Part shown: positions 34,101 through 47,179 of the stretch, one piece after another
How the letters are laid out: the number at the start of each line of letters is the position of its first letter
Numbering within the stretch: position 1 is the first letter of the stretch
Made by a program: the position numbers and the translations under genes
NCBI GenBank assembly: GCA_013420905.1
Contig: JAAXNY010000006.1
Span: 372,001 to 436,000 of the forward strand
Reading direction: 5' to 3'
Length of the DNA: 64,000 nucleotides
Source of the DNA: Collybia mongolica
Lineage: Eukaryota > Basidiomycota > Agaricomycetes > Agaricales > Clitocybaceae
Notes under the pieces: generated by a model
The model's input: only the letters and a program-made list of their open reading frames with translations
What the model was told of the DNA's origin: nothing
The model's database searches: none

Positions 34101-36828
34101 CGACACCATTCGCTGTCACTAGTGGCCCATTTACAATCATCCCTTCCACTTTTGAGTCTGAAGCTCTGCTTCAGGTCATGTTTTATTCCTTGTACAACAT
34201 CCTGGTCCTTACCGACACTTCTGGAGTACCCCCTCCTTCAGCCGAAGCCATTATGGATCAAGCTCTCCACCTTGTCATGCTAGCCTTGGTCGAGCGAGCA
34301 ACGATCTTCAGCCACCTATGTGTTGTTAAAACATTTGAAGAGGAGAAGTGTCTAATTGACATCATCTGTACATTGGAACATCATGAAAAGTACCAAACCT
34401 ATAGGTCCCGCATCGAGTGGATTCTGCAACAGATGCATGCACAAGTGCCGGCGGAAGTAGAAAGCCGTCGTCGCGTTTATGATACATCTCACGTTGCTCC
34501 CCCTGACCCGGCTGATGCGAAGAAGCGAGCAGCAAAAGCAAGACAACAAGCTATTATGCAGCAGATGAAAGAGCAACAGGCCAGCTTTGCCACCAATTTT
34601 GATGATGCCGAAGACGATGATGACGAGTATATGGAAGAAGAAAACGAAGAACACTTCTCATACGGTACCTGTATCGTCTGTCAAGAGGATCTGACCTCTG
34701 GAAGACCGTTTGGCGCCCTTGGTCTGGTCCAACCAAGTCGATTCATTCGTCGACACCCGGACAGCCACAATATGTATCTGAATGAAGTCCTGCAGACTGT
34801 CCCCTCTATGGATCGCTCCTCGAATTCCACGCCAAACACTTTCCCACCATTGAGTACTGAGATCCTTGAATCCAGAACTACGCTTTTTTCCAATTTTGAA
34901 GGTTTCCCCGCTACCTATACTCGATTTGGGCTTCACTCGTCCGTTTGCAGCCATATGATGCATTTGGATTGTTTCCAACAATACAGTTTGTCCATCCGAC
35001 AGCGACATCGAGCTCAGGCGACAAGGAATCATCCAGAATCCATCCCTAGGAAAGAATACATTTGTCCCCTTTGTAAAAGCCTAGGGAATGTAATTCTTCC
35101 GGTTGCCAGCCCATCCGTAACGACGTTAAATGCCGTTCCATTTGCCGATTGGATCCGCGCTGCAGGTATCAACATCCTAAAATCCAAAGCGGACCCATTG
35201 TTGGACTCTCTGCAATTCAGAAATGGCACGGGAGAGTTTGTTTTTTGGAGTGCCCAAGATCCGGGATATTCCTCTGCACTTCGAAGCAACAACGAACGCG
35301 CAGATGGGATAGAAACGACAAAAATGCTAGAAACTGTGATGATCGTATCCAAATCGTTTTCCCAGCAAACCCGCCATCTCCGCGAACGACCCGAACCTGA
35401 AGCTGGAGAACGAGGTACCGGAATCTATCTACCTGAGGAACTCATTGGTTACACCATCTCATCTATGGAAATAGCGCAGCGAGGGGTCTATTCCTCGAGT
35501 GGGTTGATGGTTGACAACCTGTCGGAGTCACAAATGCGCATGGTGCGGGGACTTCTGGCGTGCTTAACCAAGCTAGCCGGGTTGCACTTCAAAGGGAGAC
35601 CCGACGAAGGTCGTGATGCTGTTAGACAGGCTATCATCAAACGGCTACTTCCAGAATGGAGCCGTACATCCCTAACTTCGTTCTCTTATCCTCTCCTGCT
35701 CCGGGATCCATTTACTGTCTTGGTTGAAACGGCTGCAGTGGCTCCGGAAATACTGCGGCACGTCCTTGTGTTGACATATTACGCTTGCTTGGCCCGAACC
35801 GTCATCGGGCTCGTCTACGTCCTGAGTAAGACCCGAAGTTATAGTACAGTCCAGCTTGCTCGGCGGGGGCACGAAGACGTCTTTGGCGATGTGCGCATGT
35901 TCTTCATGTCTGTCGTCCGACATTCGCCTGTCTTTGAGCATACGGCTACACTTGCATTCGAGACCTTTGGTGAAGCCCGGATTGAGAAACTCCTCTACGC
36001 GTTTACCCTCCCATTCCTGCGCCGGGCGTCGATCTTGTGTCGAGCAATCCTTCCCTCTGCCTTCCCTACACCCCAAACCCTCTCCAGCGATGCTTGTGAA
36101 TATAACCGGCTCCTTATCATGCTGGGCATCCCGCCCCTTTCCGACCTCCCCAATCAAGACACCCTGCAGAACGCGCTGTCTGGCTGGTGTGCCCACTATG
36201 GACATTCCCATGCTGCCTCTCAGCTCAATTGTGGGGTTGTGCTGGACTATCCAGCCATCTACCGACTGGCGCGCCTCCCGCTTGTTCTTGACAATCTCTT
36301 TGGTCAACAAGATAAAGCGCTGACTTGCCCCCGGTGCAACACGATGCCTAGCGATGCTGCAATCTGCTTGCTTTGCGGTGTTACATGCTGCATGCAAAGT
36401 AACTGCTGCATTGACCTCGATTATCACGATCGCGGAGAGTGCAATATGCATACACGGGAGTGAGCCTTTTCATTCAATGTACAAAGTTTAAATCCTGATG
36501 ATGTTACAGATGTGGAGGAACTATAGGGATGTTTTTCCTTGTCAAACGTTGTTCACTGCTGTATCTCTTCGCCGGCAATGGTACCTTTGGCCAATCACCT
36601 TACCTCGATGCTCATGGGGAAGTGGATATATCAATGAGGTATGTTGGAGTCATTGTAGGGACGAACGAACTTTACGCTGAATCCTTTATTAGGCGTGGAC
36701 GCAGGCAATATTTGCACCACATAAGATGGGAAGAGGCTCGCAAGACTTGGCTCAACCATCAAGTCCCCACAATGGTGGCGCGAAAGTTGGAGAGCAGTCT
36801 GGATTCGGGAGGTTGGGAGTCCCTCTGA
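31144..36828 (+). CDS. UBR1: E3 ubiquitin ligase UBR1 (N-recognin)
   Basis: Recognises N-degrons and ubiquitylates substrates. Exons 31144-31493, 31543-32495, 32545-33408, 33462-36459, 36510-36638 and 36693-36828 sum to 1810 codons (1809 aa). The last two exons are easily missed because exon 4 runs into a stop at 36461. They restore the conserved C-terminal cap: ECGGTIGMFFLVKRC, SPYLDAHGEVD, WEEARKTWLNHQVPTMVARK and GGWESL. Domains: UBR box (CSHIFKKGESCFRCKDCA, CARCFHATNHTDHNV, GGCCDCGDEEAW), ClpS-like type 2 site (CIILWNDDKHSFDEVI), long helical body, acidic stretch (DDAEDDDDEYMEEENEE), RING (CIVCQEDL, HLDCFQQYS, CPLCKSLGN), and a C-terminal Cys-rich domain (CPRCNTMPSDAAICLLCGV). Complete and ordinary. 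Confidence 0.95.
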
Positions 36829-36968
36829 TGTTTTTGACTCTAATGTATCTCTTTTCTTGCAACACAGTCTTGTCCGATAGATGTAAAGCAATTGTAAAAC
36901 CAAATCATTGAATTTTATCAGATGCCAGAGGCATAAAAATATTATGTTTGCAGTAGAACTCCATCGAT

Positions 36969-39133
36969 TTATTTCTTCAATCGAGCGAGCGTCCTCTCGC
37001 GTCCCAGAATAAGCATGATATCCGCCAGAGGCGGGCCGTCCTAGAATTGAAGCATTAGTGCGTCATCAAAGAAATGATGGCTGAATACATACCTTCATTC
37101 CACACAATGCATGCCGTATCACGGTCATGAACATTTTACTTGGCACTTCGAGATCAGACCGTACAGAGTGGAGTTGAGAGGCGAAATCCACTTGGTCCCA
37201 AGATTCGGGAATTTCCTCAAGCCGAACGGAGATGGCTTGGAGTATGCGGGCTGTGATCAGAAGTAGATTATTGTCTTATCCTGCGATGACAGGGTAGTTG
37301 GTTTACTTTGCTCCGCGATGTTATACTTCTTGATCATTGCTTCTGCTTCTTGAGAGGTCAAATCCGGTTCAATAAAGAGGAACGGAGCATGCTTCGGGAT
37401 ATCTTGGAGATTTCCCAGACGGCCCTTTATATTTCATCAAAACGTATCCAGGCCCGGACATAAGAGTGTCCTCACCTCAAGTTTCAATATGACGTTCTTT
37501 ATATAACTTATGCTTGTATATTGACTAAGGATTGTTCGTTCGTTACGTGCCCTTGAAGATATGATTGAGGGAACATACCTTGTCGGGAATGCTAGCTTAA
37601 TGCTATCATGAGCCCTCTCAGCTAAGGACGTTAATCCCTCAGCCGTGGAAGACGTTTGCATAAGGTGATGTTTGTTGATGTACTCGAGTTTTGCGGGGTC
37701 CAGACTTGAGCTACGTTGTGTGATCGCCGACAGTTCAAACTGAAAAAGATATCAGTTTACAGGCAGAGAAGCAGGCACCATTCCGGTTCACGAACATGTT
37801 GTATCATTTCGGGTAAAGTCATAATCCGCGTACTGTCAGGCGCTTCTTGGACAAGCCGGGGTTTTGATGGATGTAGTAGATCTGAAGTGGGAGCCACTTC
37901 ATGTTGAGCCCCCCAGCCAGCAAGCGCGAGCCAATTCAGGATGGCCTCTGATTCCCACCCCCGACGCTAGATATGGGTGTGAGATGGAAGGCGAAGGGTC
38001 AAGATAGTGAACGTACAATGAAGTCAACGACTTGAACATCCCCATTCCGCTTTGACATCTTCGTGCCATCCGGATTCAGAAGAATCGGAATGTGGGCGAA
38101 CTGAGGGGCAGGGAGCTTGAGGCTGGCATACAGGTCCAAATGCAGGGGATACGAGAGGAGCCATTCCTACCACAAAAAGCGTAAGAACATAAAGAGAACG
38201 TAGAAAGCAGCAGACTCACCTCCCCACGCAGGACATGGGTAATGCCCATTTCATGATCATCTACAACGGAAGCCAGGTGATAGGTAGGGAAAAGGTCGGA
38301 CTTTAATAGGATGGGGTCCGTGGCCAAAGACGCATGAGCATCTTTCAGGTGGCCGAACACAAGGTCCGTAGCCGGCGGCCTCTTGGGGAGATTTCCGTCC
38401 TATGTTTAGGAACAACCAGATTGGAGATGGGGCTTTACAAAACAAACTTTCCGACTCACGTTCAACCGAACGATCGATTTCTCTCCAGCACGGACCCTCC
38501 GTGCCACCTCTTCGTCCGTCAAATGGAGGCAAGTCTTGTCATAAGTCGAATTCGAGCCCGTTCGTGCGAGTCTCTCCCTCGTAGAGGTGAGTTTATCTGC
38601 AGAGCAGAAGCACCGGTATGCGTGGCCTGACTGAGGTCCAAAGTCCAGTTCCGTTCACAAGAGCCGTGTAAAAGACCAAACGCACGTCCAAGAGTTTGCT
38701 AGCATATGTTTTATACAGATCGAGCCGTTCCGACTAAGGAGATTTAGCACCATGTTTTGCTGCCCAAACCGGAAAACTTACTTGGTAATAGGGTGCGTGC
38801 GGCCCATCTCGACCAGGTCCTTTGGTGGAATTGTCATCAGCCCATTCCATTATTCATAATAGAAGCAGTACGAACCGTAATCGTATTCCAGCCCAGCCCA
38901 ATCCAGTGCCCTCCTGATTCCATCAACTGCACCAGGAACAAACCTTGTCTAACTCTTTCGTCAGCCCGTATTCCAAGAAAGAAACAAGTAACACGCACGG
39001 CATCAGTATCCTCCACTCTCATGATCCATTTACCTCCTGTTTTCTTCGCATACAAGTAGTTGTACAGAGCCATCCGAAGTCCTCCAAGATGCAGAGGACC
39101 CGTTGGCGAGGGAGCAAATCGCAATAAAACCAT
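36969..39133 (-). CDS. MSE1: glutamyl-tRNA synthetase, organellar type
   Basis: Class I aminoacyl-tRNA synthetase of bacterial/mitochondrial type, charging tRNA(Glu). The HIGH-type motif is in [20 protein letters not shown]; then MRVEDTDA joined to [20 protein letters not shown] after removing the first intron, then [11 protein letters not shown] and [11 protein letters not shown]. Later exons give [45 protein letters not shown] and [16 protein letters not shown]. The KMSKS motif is [10 protein letters not shown]. The last exon ends [21 protein letters not shown] with TAA at 36969-36971. About ten short introns. The start at 39131-39133 lies just ahead of the HIGH region with an in-frame stop upstream, so a mitochondrial presequence is not visible unless an upstream exon was missed. 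Tail to tail with UBR1, 140 bp apart. Confidence 0.9.
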
Positions 39134-39548
39134 TTCGCTTCAATATAGACCCAAAACTTCGGAATATCAGTAAGATCCCTCCTGCTAATCCGCGAGAATG
39201 GCCTCGAGGAGGCTCGAATTCGAGTGAGGGCGCCGTAGACGGCCAGTGGTGGGTTTTGTGTTACGACGATCACGTGTGCTTGGAACTGGTGGAATCGCAG
39301 GATAGATCAACGGATCAATACGGCAACGTGTTCTGGTCCCGCCAGATCCCGTCGACCCGCGAAACGTTGAACGATGTACATATGTAGTTGACAGCCTTTA
39401 TACTCTGCCAAGTAAGTCTTTTTCACCAGAATCACTTCTTAAATATTACAAACTAATAATTACTATATACAGATGAATCTAACAATATCATTGTCCAAGG
39501 TCCATAGTCCCCACCAAGGCACTGGCTCGTCCCGGCCCCATGCACGAC

Positions 39549-41700
39549 TTACAACAACCCCATAGACAAGGCCGACAAAACTCCTATGATCAGAGCACTC
39601 GTCCAAGTAGTCTGATCAAGCTTACCGCCCGAACTGTCCGTCGTGAAGCCTGCAACAATGTTGGGACACAGGCCACTAGCTTTGCCTAGCATCGAAGCTG
39701 GCATCATGAGCTACAAATAGAGGTTTTTCGACTGTCAATTCACACCCCGCCCCAAATTTGCACGAATCTCACCTGTGGCATCCCTCCACTAGCCTGGACG
39801 GATATTCCCCCCTTCTCATCCGCATTCATAGATTTACACTCGAATACATTGACGACGCTTTCTCCACCCTTGAACAAACCGCTCGAACCAGGAATGGTCC
39901 ATTTTGTCGATCCTGTCGACTTGCTTCCTGCATTCGTCATGAGGCCGAGGAGTGGTGGCTTTGAGACAGCAAGGACCGCTGAATCCGTTTGCTCGATAAA
40001 GGTCATCTGCAGAAACAGGTTAATTACTAGAAAGCCAAGATAATCGTCGATGACGGGACTTACTGAAGTAGTCAAGAATTTGTCGTTGGCGGCGATGGCA
40101 GCCTTCCTTGCAGCGTTGAGCGTTTTCACGTGGTCGACGAGCGGCTTGGTGGTGTCGAAATCTGTGGGCCAGAGGCTAGGTGGAGTAGGTAAGTACCTGA
40201 AATTCAGGATACATCTCTCAACTTACGCTTCGCGATTTTCCGGGTCAGTACTGCCTTTGTAACCTTGTTCCTGGCCTTCGAATTACAGGTCAGCCAATGC
40301 TTTTTGCAAATGCCACTACGCCCACCGTAATACAAAATCGGGATACCATCATTGATAAAAGGCCACATCATAGCATTCTTCACCAACTATGTTTCGAGAA
40401 TTAGAGTGGCCCAACAAAGCCAATACTCAACGTACCGCCTGGTCCTGCGTTACTGCTTGGAATCTCTCCTGGTCGTGATTCTCCAGGAATGATCCCGTCA
40501 TAAACGCGCCATTCTTGTATACTTTTTGCGCTTCGACGACAATCTCGGAGATGGCTGAGAGATTTCCTTCGGGTGTCGCGAACCCAGTTTTAAGTGGGAA
40601 CCAAGTCGGGTAATCAAGAACGCTGTCAATAACCTCTGTATGACCTGATAAGGGACCGAACTTGAAAGTCTATTGGATGCACCGACCGGTATACCCTTTC
40701 ATATAGCTTGTCTTGCCGTCAAGAATCTTCAATTGCGCTAATTCAGTGCCATAACTCTCAAATTTGGGACGTCAATATTACCTCGCCAATGGTGAAAACA
40801 CCCGCGGACTTCGCAAAATCGGGCCAGAAATCCTTTCGAATATGCTTGACGGTGTCAATGCGCACCCCATCAATTTTATACGTTTTCACCAGGCCAGCTA
40901 TCCACTCGTTCATAGTCTTTACAATGGCCGGGTCTTCGGTGTTCAAGTCTGACAAAGGAAGAACCTTATCTCCAATCCAGCATTGTTCGACGTCTGTCTG
41001 GTTGTCGTAATTTTGGATCAAGCAAAACGGATGGTAATCATCCGCGGCCGAGAACGGCGTGATTTCCGAATAATCGAAAGCGGGGTTTTGGTCATTCTTC
41101 GAGGAGTTTACGGGGACGCTGACAAGGCTACATCTCTTGTCAGTTTCCCATCCACGCCCACTGTCAAATGTACGCACTGGTTCACAACGACGTCAACCAT
41201 CAAATACATTCCACGAGAGTGGAGTGCCGCAGACAGCTCATTCAGGTCATCCTCAGTGCCAAAGTGGGTATTGATTTTATTTATGTTCTTGGTCCAGTAG
41301 CTGTCGGGATGTCAACAAAAGCTCGTTGGTATAGTCGGGTACCTACCCGTGGTATGCCTCGCCGTATGCCGTCTCGCCTTCAAGGTTTTCTACGATGGGA
41401 GATATCCAGATGGCGTCGAATCCCATACCCTGGATGTAGTCGAGATGAGCGGTAACCCCTTTCCACGTTCCACCGCAATATTTTCGGCTGGTTGTATCGC
41501 AAGCCGGCGAACTGTCGTTGGTCGTCGCGAACCTGTCAGTGATAAGCTGCACCGAGTCGGGCCTTTAAACACACTCCTTGGGTTGGTTTCATACTACACA
41601 CCTGATAAATCGATCTCCTACGCCATTCGTCTGGGGTGGCCGCAAATGCAGACTGGGCGAGGAAGAGAGCGGGGAGAATGCGTGCGGTGCTGAAGAGCAT
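39549..41700 (-). CDS. GPI-anchored alpha-amylase (GH13, Taka-amylase type)
   Basis: Secreted endo-alpha-1,4-glucanase. Start 41698-41700 gives a signal peptide ([20 protein letters not shown]) and then the Taka-like [19 protein letters not shown]. All conserved GH13 regions are visible: LMVDVVVNH (region I), GVRIDTVKH with the nucleophile Asp, TIGEV with the acid/base Glu, and FLENHD with the third catalytic Asp. Substrate-shell motif [21 protein letters not shown] is also present. About eight short introns. The C-terminus ends in a hydrophobic tail ([16 protein letters not shown]) after a small-residue, Ser/Gly-rich stretch, with TAA at 39549-39551. This suggests a GPI anchor and a wall- or membrane-bound enzyme, as in fungal AgtA/Aah-type amylases linked to cell-wall alpha-glucan. 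No starch-binding domain seen. Confidence 0.9.
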
Positions 41701-42506
41701 ATTTGATTACTAAAGCCTTTTTTGTGACTGCGAGGGGTTTATCAATGGCGCCACATGTGCATAGAATGATTCTAGCTCACCGCCTAGAGCTCGCTTATGT
41801 AGAAGTATTGCTTTCTTATGCCGTAAATATAACCCAGTTACCTGCTGGTTTGAAGGAAGAGAAGGCGTGACTTCGAACTCCGCGGGAACGCGTTTTGAGC
41901 GCGACAAACGTCACGTGCTGGTATGTTCTCTCTTGCCGATTGTTTGGCCTAACTTCGACCTTTTCGGGCGGTTTATATCGCTGGTTGGTACTTGGGGAGG
42001 GATTTCTCCTACTACCCCCGACTACCTCCTCAATTTATACTTGTCTGCATGTCAGACCGCTGACGTCGTCCAGCTGTCACCGGTAACCGCGACGATCATA
42101 AAACTAGGCGCTCCAAGAGAATCGAAGGATACTGATCATGAAACCACTCCGAGCGTCAGTTTAGTTCCGTCAATAAAGGAGGGAAGCAGAAACATTTTAT
42201 AGGCCTTTTGTCTTACACCTGGAGGCCGGACAAATCTCGACTCGTCGCTCGTCGACCACTACTGATCACAATTCCGGTCCAAGTGGGCGCAAGGTCTCGT
42301 TTGACCATGTTTCAGAATCGGACACAGGCGGCGGCAGGATTGACGTTGTGTCAGATGCAGCGCTGTTACTCAGCAGTAAGCTATCATAAAACGAATAAAT
42401 ATTATTAACGAAAGGGAGCTAACGTATACGGAAGCGCATATAAATGGACTCATAATATCAATAATTGGTACCTCTGCCGTTCCATCATGCGGCATCCTAC
42501 ATCTTT
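41701..42506. other. amylase 5' region and spacer
   Basis: An open stretch on the plus strand (41867-42202) is antisense to the amylase promoter side and has no recognisable domain. Otherwise no gene signal. Confidence 0.4.
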
Positions 42507-45500
42507 TCACCATCCAAGGGCCATTGTCGAACGCTCAAGTATCAACTGGTGGGCGTCAGAGAACTTTTCCACGCACTCAGGGCGTGGTTGGGATACATCC
42601 TGTTCAAACATGTCAATGACCACGATGCTGTAAGTGCGTTCAATTAACCTACATGGTACCAGGTTCTAGCATTTTCGAGAGCCACTGCCGCACCCATCAA
42701 CATTCCCGAGTAGTCAAGTCTTTCGATCCACCGCACAAGCTTTGTTTCCACGAACCACTCTAGATCTTTCTGCAACTCTTCAGTAAGCGTCGTTCTAGTC
42801 AAATGGTCCACCCAGTGTCGACATGCGTAGTCCAACAAAACCTCACTACGATCTTCCAACGATGGTTCGTAATCTTCTTCCTCCTTAATTGCCTTTGGGA
42901 GCGTTACATTCCGGTCCAATTCGCGCACCATATACTCAAGAAGCCGCAATGTTATTTCTCCATGCAAAGCCGTGGGTTGCACCAATAAACCTGGCAAAGA
43001 ACGTTCCTGGTCGGTTAACCAATCCTGCAACGATCCATGGATCGGTCTGACCGATTGTTTGTCTCTCGCCACGACAACGATAGATTGGAGCTCCAGTAAG
43101 CGGGCTTGCAGGTCGTCGGTCGCCATTCCAGTCATGTATGCAACATCGTTGACGGGGAGGGGCTCCAATAAATGCGTTATCGTTGCCAGAATGTTCCGTA
43201 ACTCTATCACCGATCCTTCATCACGAGGTATAACCAATGGCGACAGTATCCTCCCATAGAATACATCTAAGCCAAGGTTTCCCTCGTACTCGCTGCCAGG
43301 ATGATCAGCGATATCCTCCAACTTCCCGGCTCCCACCAAGATGAACTGTTCCCCGATAAATGAAGCATATATGAAGAGACCTCCAGCTTTGCTGACAAGT
43401 TTTTCGAGGAGATTTTGAGGAGGCCAAGACATTGAAAGACGCTCGACAACGCTGGCATTCGTGCACAGCACCTCGAACAAGTACCGACCAATGTCTTCAT
43501 CGACAAGGCTGCGATCTATATCATGGACACAGAAGAATGCTCGCGAAATCTGTGAATTCCGGAACGCGTTTGCGACTGATGGCGAAGAGCGAGTGCTAAT
43601 GAGGACTTTGAGGAAAGGAAGTTCGCCCAAATGTTTGGCGAATGCATTTATGATCTTTTGTGGGGCGTCATTATCCTTGCACTCATCTAGTGCATCAATG
43701 ACGATGACAATGGATTTTTGAAGCAACCCTGCTCGCCGGAGGGGCTCCATGATCAAGACTCGTGCTTGGTCTTCCGGTATCGCACGAATTATTCCGGGAT
43801 ATTTTTGTATACTTCGTATGAGCTGTGCCCGAAAGGCGACATTACGGACAGCAAGAAGGATGGAAAGTGTGATAAACACATTTTGCACATCGCAACGGTA
43901 TCTGGAATTTCTTGAACAAAAAAACGTTGCGGTAATCCTACTCCTGTCCATCCCAACTAGGTCAGCGATGGTCAGGGCAATTGTTGTTTTTCCAGTCCCC
44001 GCTGCTCCATTCAACCAATAAAACTGAGTCACGTTGTCGTCGTTGATCCAGTGAAGGACGTCTTCTAGCACCTCATTCCGTGTGCCTTCTACACACAACC
44101 TCCCGTACCCTTGTTGCGCGTATCGTGTGTCTGCAGGAAGGCCAAATAATTTGAAGAGCTGTTGTTCTGGTGCATGAGCTTCGTTCAGGATTCGAGCATG
44201 ATGCAGAGCCCCGACTAGATCTTTCGGCGGTTCATTCAGCTTCTAGGGAGTCAAATCAGCAGGAGAAGCAAACTTTGATGTCAGCAATACCCACCAACAG
44301 CCATAACTCGGCCTTTTCGAGAGCAATATTTGATAAATCTTCAGTTTTATTGAAGGAATCGAGTACCTCTAAACAGTATGCCAGTTTCGTTGGTGCGAAA
44401 CTCGCTAACGCGTCTACCAAATCCCCTGCACCTTGTACATCTGAGCTTGATAAATGATCAGCCCAGTATCGACACGCATAACGGAGGAAGCCTGGAATAT
44501 GTTCCCCGCTGTTCAGTTTGAAACGTATGAGATATGACATGTTCCGTTTAAGGCCATCCATCATGATTTCTAGGAGTCTGAAGGCGATTGCATGGTGCTG
44601 CGGTGTAGGTTCAAGGTATATTGCAGACGAGCAGCGCTTTTGCGTCGAAATAAAATCATGAAATGACGCATGAAGAGTGCGAATCGTCCCATAGATATCA
44701 TCCGGGACCGCGAGCACCGATTGTAGGTCGCCCAAGATACCTTGTATATGTTTCGGAGGGAGGCGCAGAAGTTGACCAAGGTCATAAGAGGAAAGGGGAT
44801 CTTGGAGGAGAATGATTGTACCAATAATTGAACGACAGTGATCCACCGTCTCACGATCCGGGAACTCCGCAATGGCACATTCCAAAATCTCTCGATAAAG
44901 CCCGTCGATGCCAGTATATTCGTTTGTGGGGCGATCAGCAATTTCCCTTAACCGAAAGTCAAGGTCACCACGAGCTTCAATGAACTCGCAAACGGTGGAA
45001 GCAAAGATGAACAGACCTCCAGCCATCCGGACAAGCTTTCTGATAAGCTCTTCGGGTGGCCAAGGGGAGACTGTCAGCCTTCGAACAGCAGCCTTTTTGG
45101 TGAGTCGGTCGACCATATATTCTCGGATGTCGGCATCGACGATATCTTCTTCAACATCATGGAGGACAAAGACTTCACGCCTGTTCCGTAACGCATCGTC
45201 AGAAAATGCGTCGTTGGTCGAGGATGTGGGGCGGCTGCTGACAAAGACCTTGAGAAATGGAACGGACTGGATCACGGAGGCAAGAGCCGTCAGGATTGTC
45301 TCCGGTGCGCGGCCACCTGTACATTCATCGAGAGCATCAAGGACAAAAAGGATAGGCCGTTTTGAACCAACTTTGCAGAGAGGTTCGATGAGCAATTTGA
45401 CAAGTTGCTCTTTTGGTAAAGCGTATCCGATGTCTGGCGTTTTGTTGATGGCTTGAACAATCTTGTTCCGCAGGCGGACGTCGCAGCATGCAGTTAGATA

Positions 45501-46663
45501 TGCGAGTGTCGAGAATATGAGTTTAGCATCACTACGTCCCTCAGACTCTCGAGAGCAAAAGAAGCTGGCACTAAAAATAGCGGAATCCTTTTGAACCAAG
45601 TCAGCAATGGTAAGCGCGATAGTTGTTTTACCCGTTCCCGCGCCCCCGTTCAGCCAGTAAATTTGATGTCCGTTCTTGTTGTGGACCCAAGTCATTATCT
45701 GCTTCAACACGTTTTCACGCGTGCCTTCTGAGCACATCGGTCGATTGACGTAGTCATAGCGTGCATCCTTCGCTCGGGGTAACTTATCTAGATGTTCTGT
45801 CTTCATATGTCAGACTTCGTACACATTGTGCTACTAATAAATCACATACCGAAGGCATAGAAATCCTATCGAAATGCCCTGGTCTTTCAATATGCTACAC
45901 ATTGTCGACGGTTTAAGTGCATCTCTCACCGCCAGCCTAATCTCAGCTTTCAGAGCGGAACCAACCTGAAGGCGAGAAACATAAATAACTCCTCTTATTC
46001 TTGAGTTACAATCAGGAATGACAAATTACCTGTATCTCGCTGATGAACATCTGTAGCTGCCGAAAGCGTCGAATAATCGACTGGGCATCATAAGGCGCGT
46101 CAACAAACCTGAAGAATTTTTTGCGTTTTCTAGCCCGCTCGATATCCTTCCTAGCCTCTGCAAGTTCCCTTGAGAGAGGACGAATCTGTCAAACACAATC
46201 ACCTCCGGAGATAAAATGATGTCATACCCTGATAACATAAAAAGCTGTTCGCCTAGATCGTCTGTCAAACCACGTCCCAAGGAGGATGTATCGTCGAACA
46301 TAGAGAGAATATCGTTCAATCTGTCGATAGATATGACGAGTTCGTTGTAATCAAGTAGATTCTGTTCAACTTCCTAATGAGAACGCGTGTTGAGCTTTGG
46401 GTTACGGGAGATTAGAAAGGGCTACTGACATCAAAACGGTCGACGAACAAGCGAAGGCCTCCAACAGCGCCTTTCAAGCCCGGCACTGGAGCGCATTCAG
46501 ATATCTTCTCGACAAGCGCAAGAGCAAACACAAGCGTGTTGGAAACAACCTGCCCAATTTCCGATGGCTTGGACGTTTCGTTGTTGACTCGTCGACTTTT
46601 CATAGAGAGTTTCTCTCTTACGGGTATTTTGGGTTGAGGAGATCGTATTATATGCCACTTCAT
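42507..46663 (-). CDS. STAND NTPase with two tandem NACHT modules
   Basis: NLR-like fungal protein. N-terminal helical exons (start 46661-46663) include LVEKISECAPVPGLKGAVGG and RLNDILSMFDDTSSLGRGL, then a helical region RQLQMFISEIQVGSALKAEI. Exon 44295-45800 carries module 1: YWLNGGAGTGKTTIALTIAD (Walker A), ILFVLDALDEC (Walker B) and an AELWLL end. A phase-0 intron (44243-44294) leads to exon 42653-44242, which is open for 530 codons. It has a 47-codon linker without Met, then module 2: FYWLNGAAGTGKTTIALTIA, VIVIDALDEC and ALENARTWYH. A further intron joins a 31-codon tail (42507-42599). Module 2 has no in-frame ATG before its Walker A. About 1290 aa in all. No WD40, TPR or ankyrin repeats follow. 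A few N-terminal junctions (45800-46080) are approximate. Confidence 0.8.
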
Positions 46664-47179
46664 GGTTACGGGTGAAAGGGGGACAATACGCAAGAGATTG
46701 ATTCCAACCATTATTATCTGGTCGAGTTAGCGCCCAAAACACGTTTTCCTTGCTGAGGCTGTCCATATAATTGGCCGTCATCATCCAGGTCGAGCAAGAT
46801 CCGGGATAATGTCCAAATGGATAGAGGTCGGGGCTTGTATCGGAATATAAGGAAACACGTTGTGTACGGCCTTACGAGCGCCGGGGGTAATCTATCCAAT
46901 TGAGTCTTGTGCGGCAAGCTGTACCGGAATGCGAAGGAAGTGGACGTATAGAAAGATTGTTAACTCACCGACATCCCTCATAACTGTAGCTGGACTAAGA
47001 GCAAAAACACAGAGGCAGGATGTAAATCAAGGATGTTGTAAACAAATAATCGAGAAGTAAATATAATAGCTAAGTGTTAGATTACAAGATGGAAACAGCA
47101 TCGAACATACATGTGATAACGTTCGGAAGCGAAGACGCAAGAGCGTCTAATAGTCGGAGTCATATGCGTCATATTGGTC
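46664..47179. other. NACHT 5' flank, no supported gene
   Basis: Short frames only. Includes possible untranslated exons of the NACHT gene and the 3' flank of the next minus-strand gene. Confidence 0.4.

Noticed and set aside
33563..36451. Long minus-strand frames opposite UBR1
   Set aside because: Antisense shadows of a long, codon-biased exon without motifs.
39134..39273. Arg-rich mitochondrial presequence for the glutamyl-tRNA synthetase (frame starting 39273)
   Set aside because: It is in another frame, an in-frame stop precedes the synthetase ATG, and I found no donor/acceptor pair that would join them.
44100..44290. Two separate NACHT genes in tandem
   Set aside because: The downstream module has no in-frame Met before its P-loop and no 5' helical domain; the linker is open and the intron is in phase, so one fused gene is the simpler reading.
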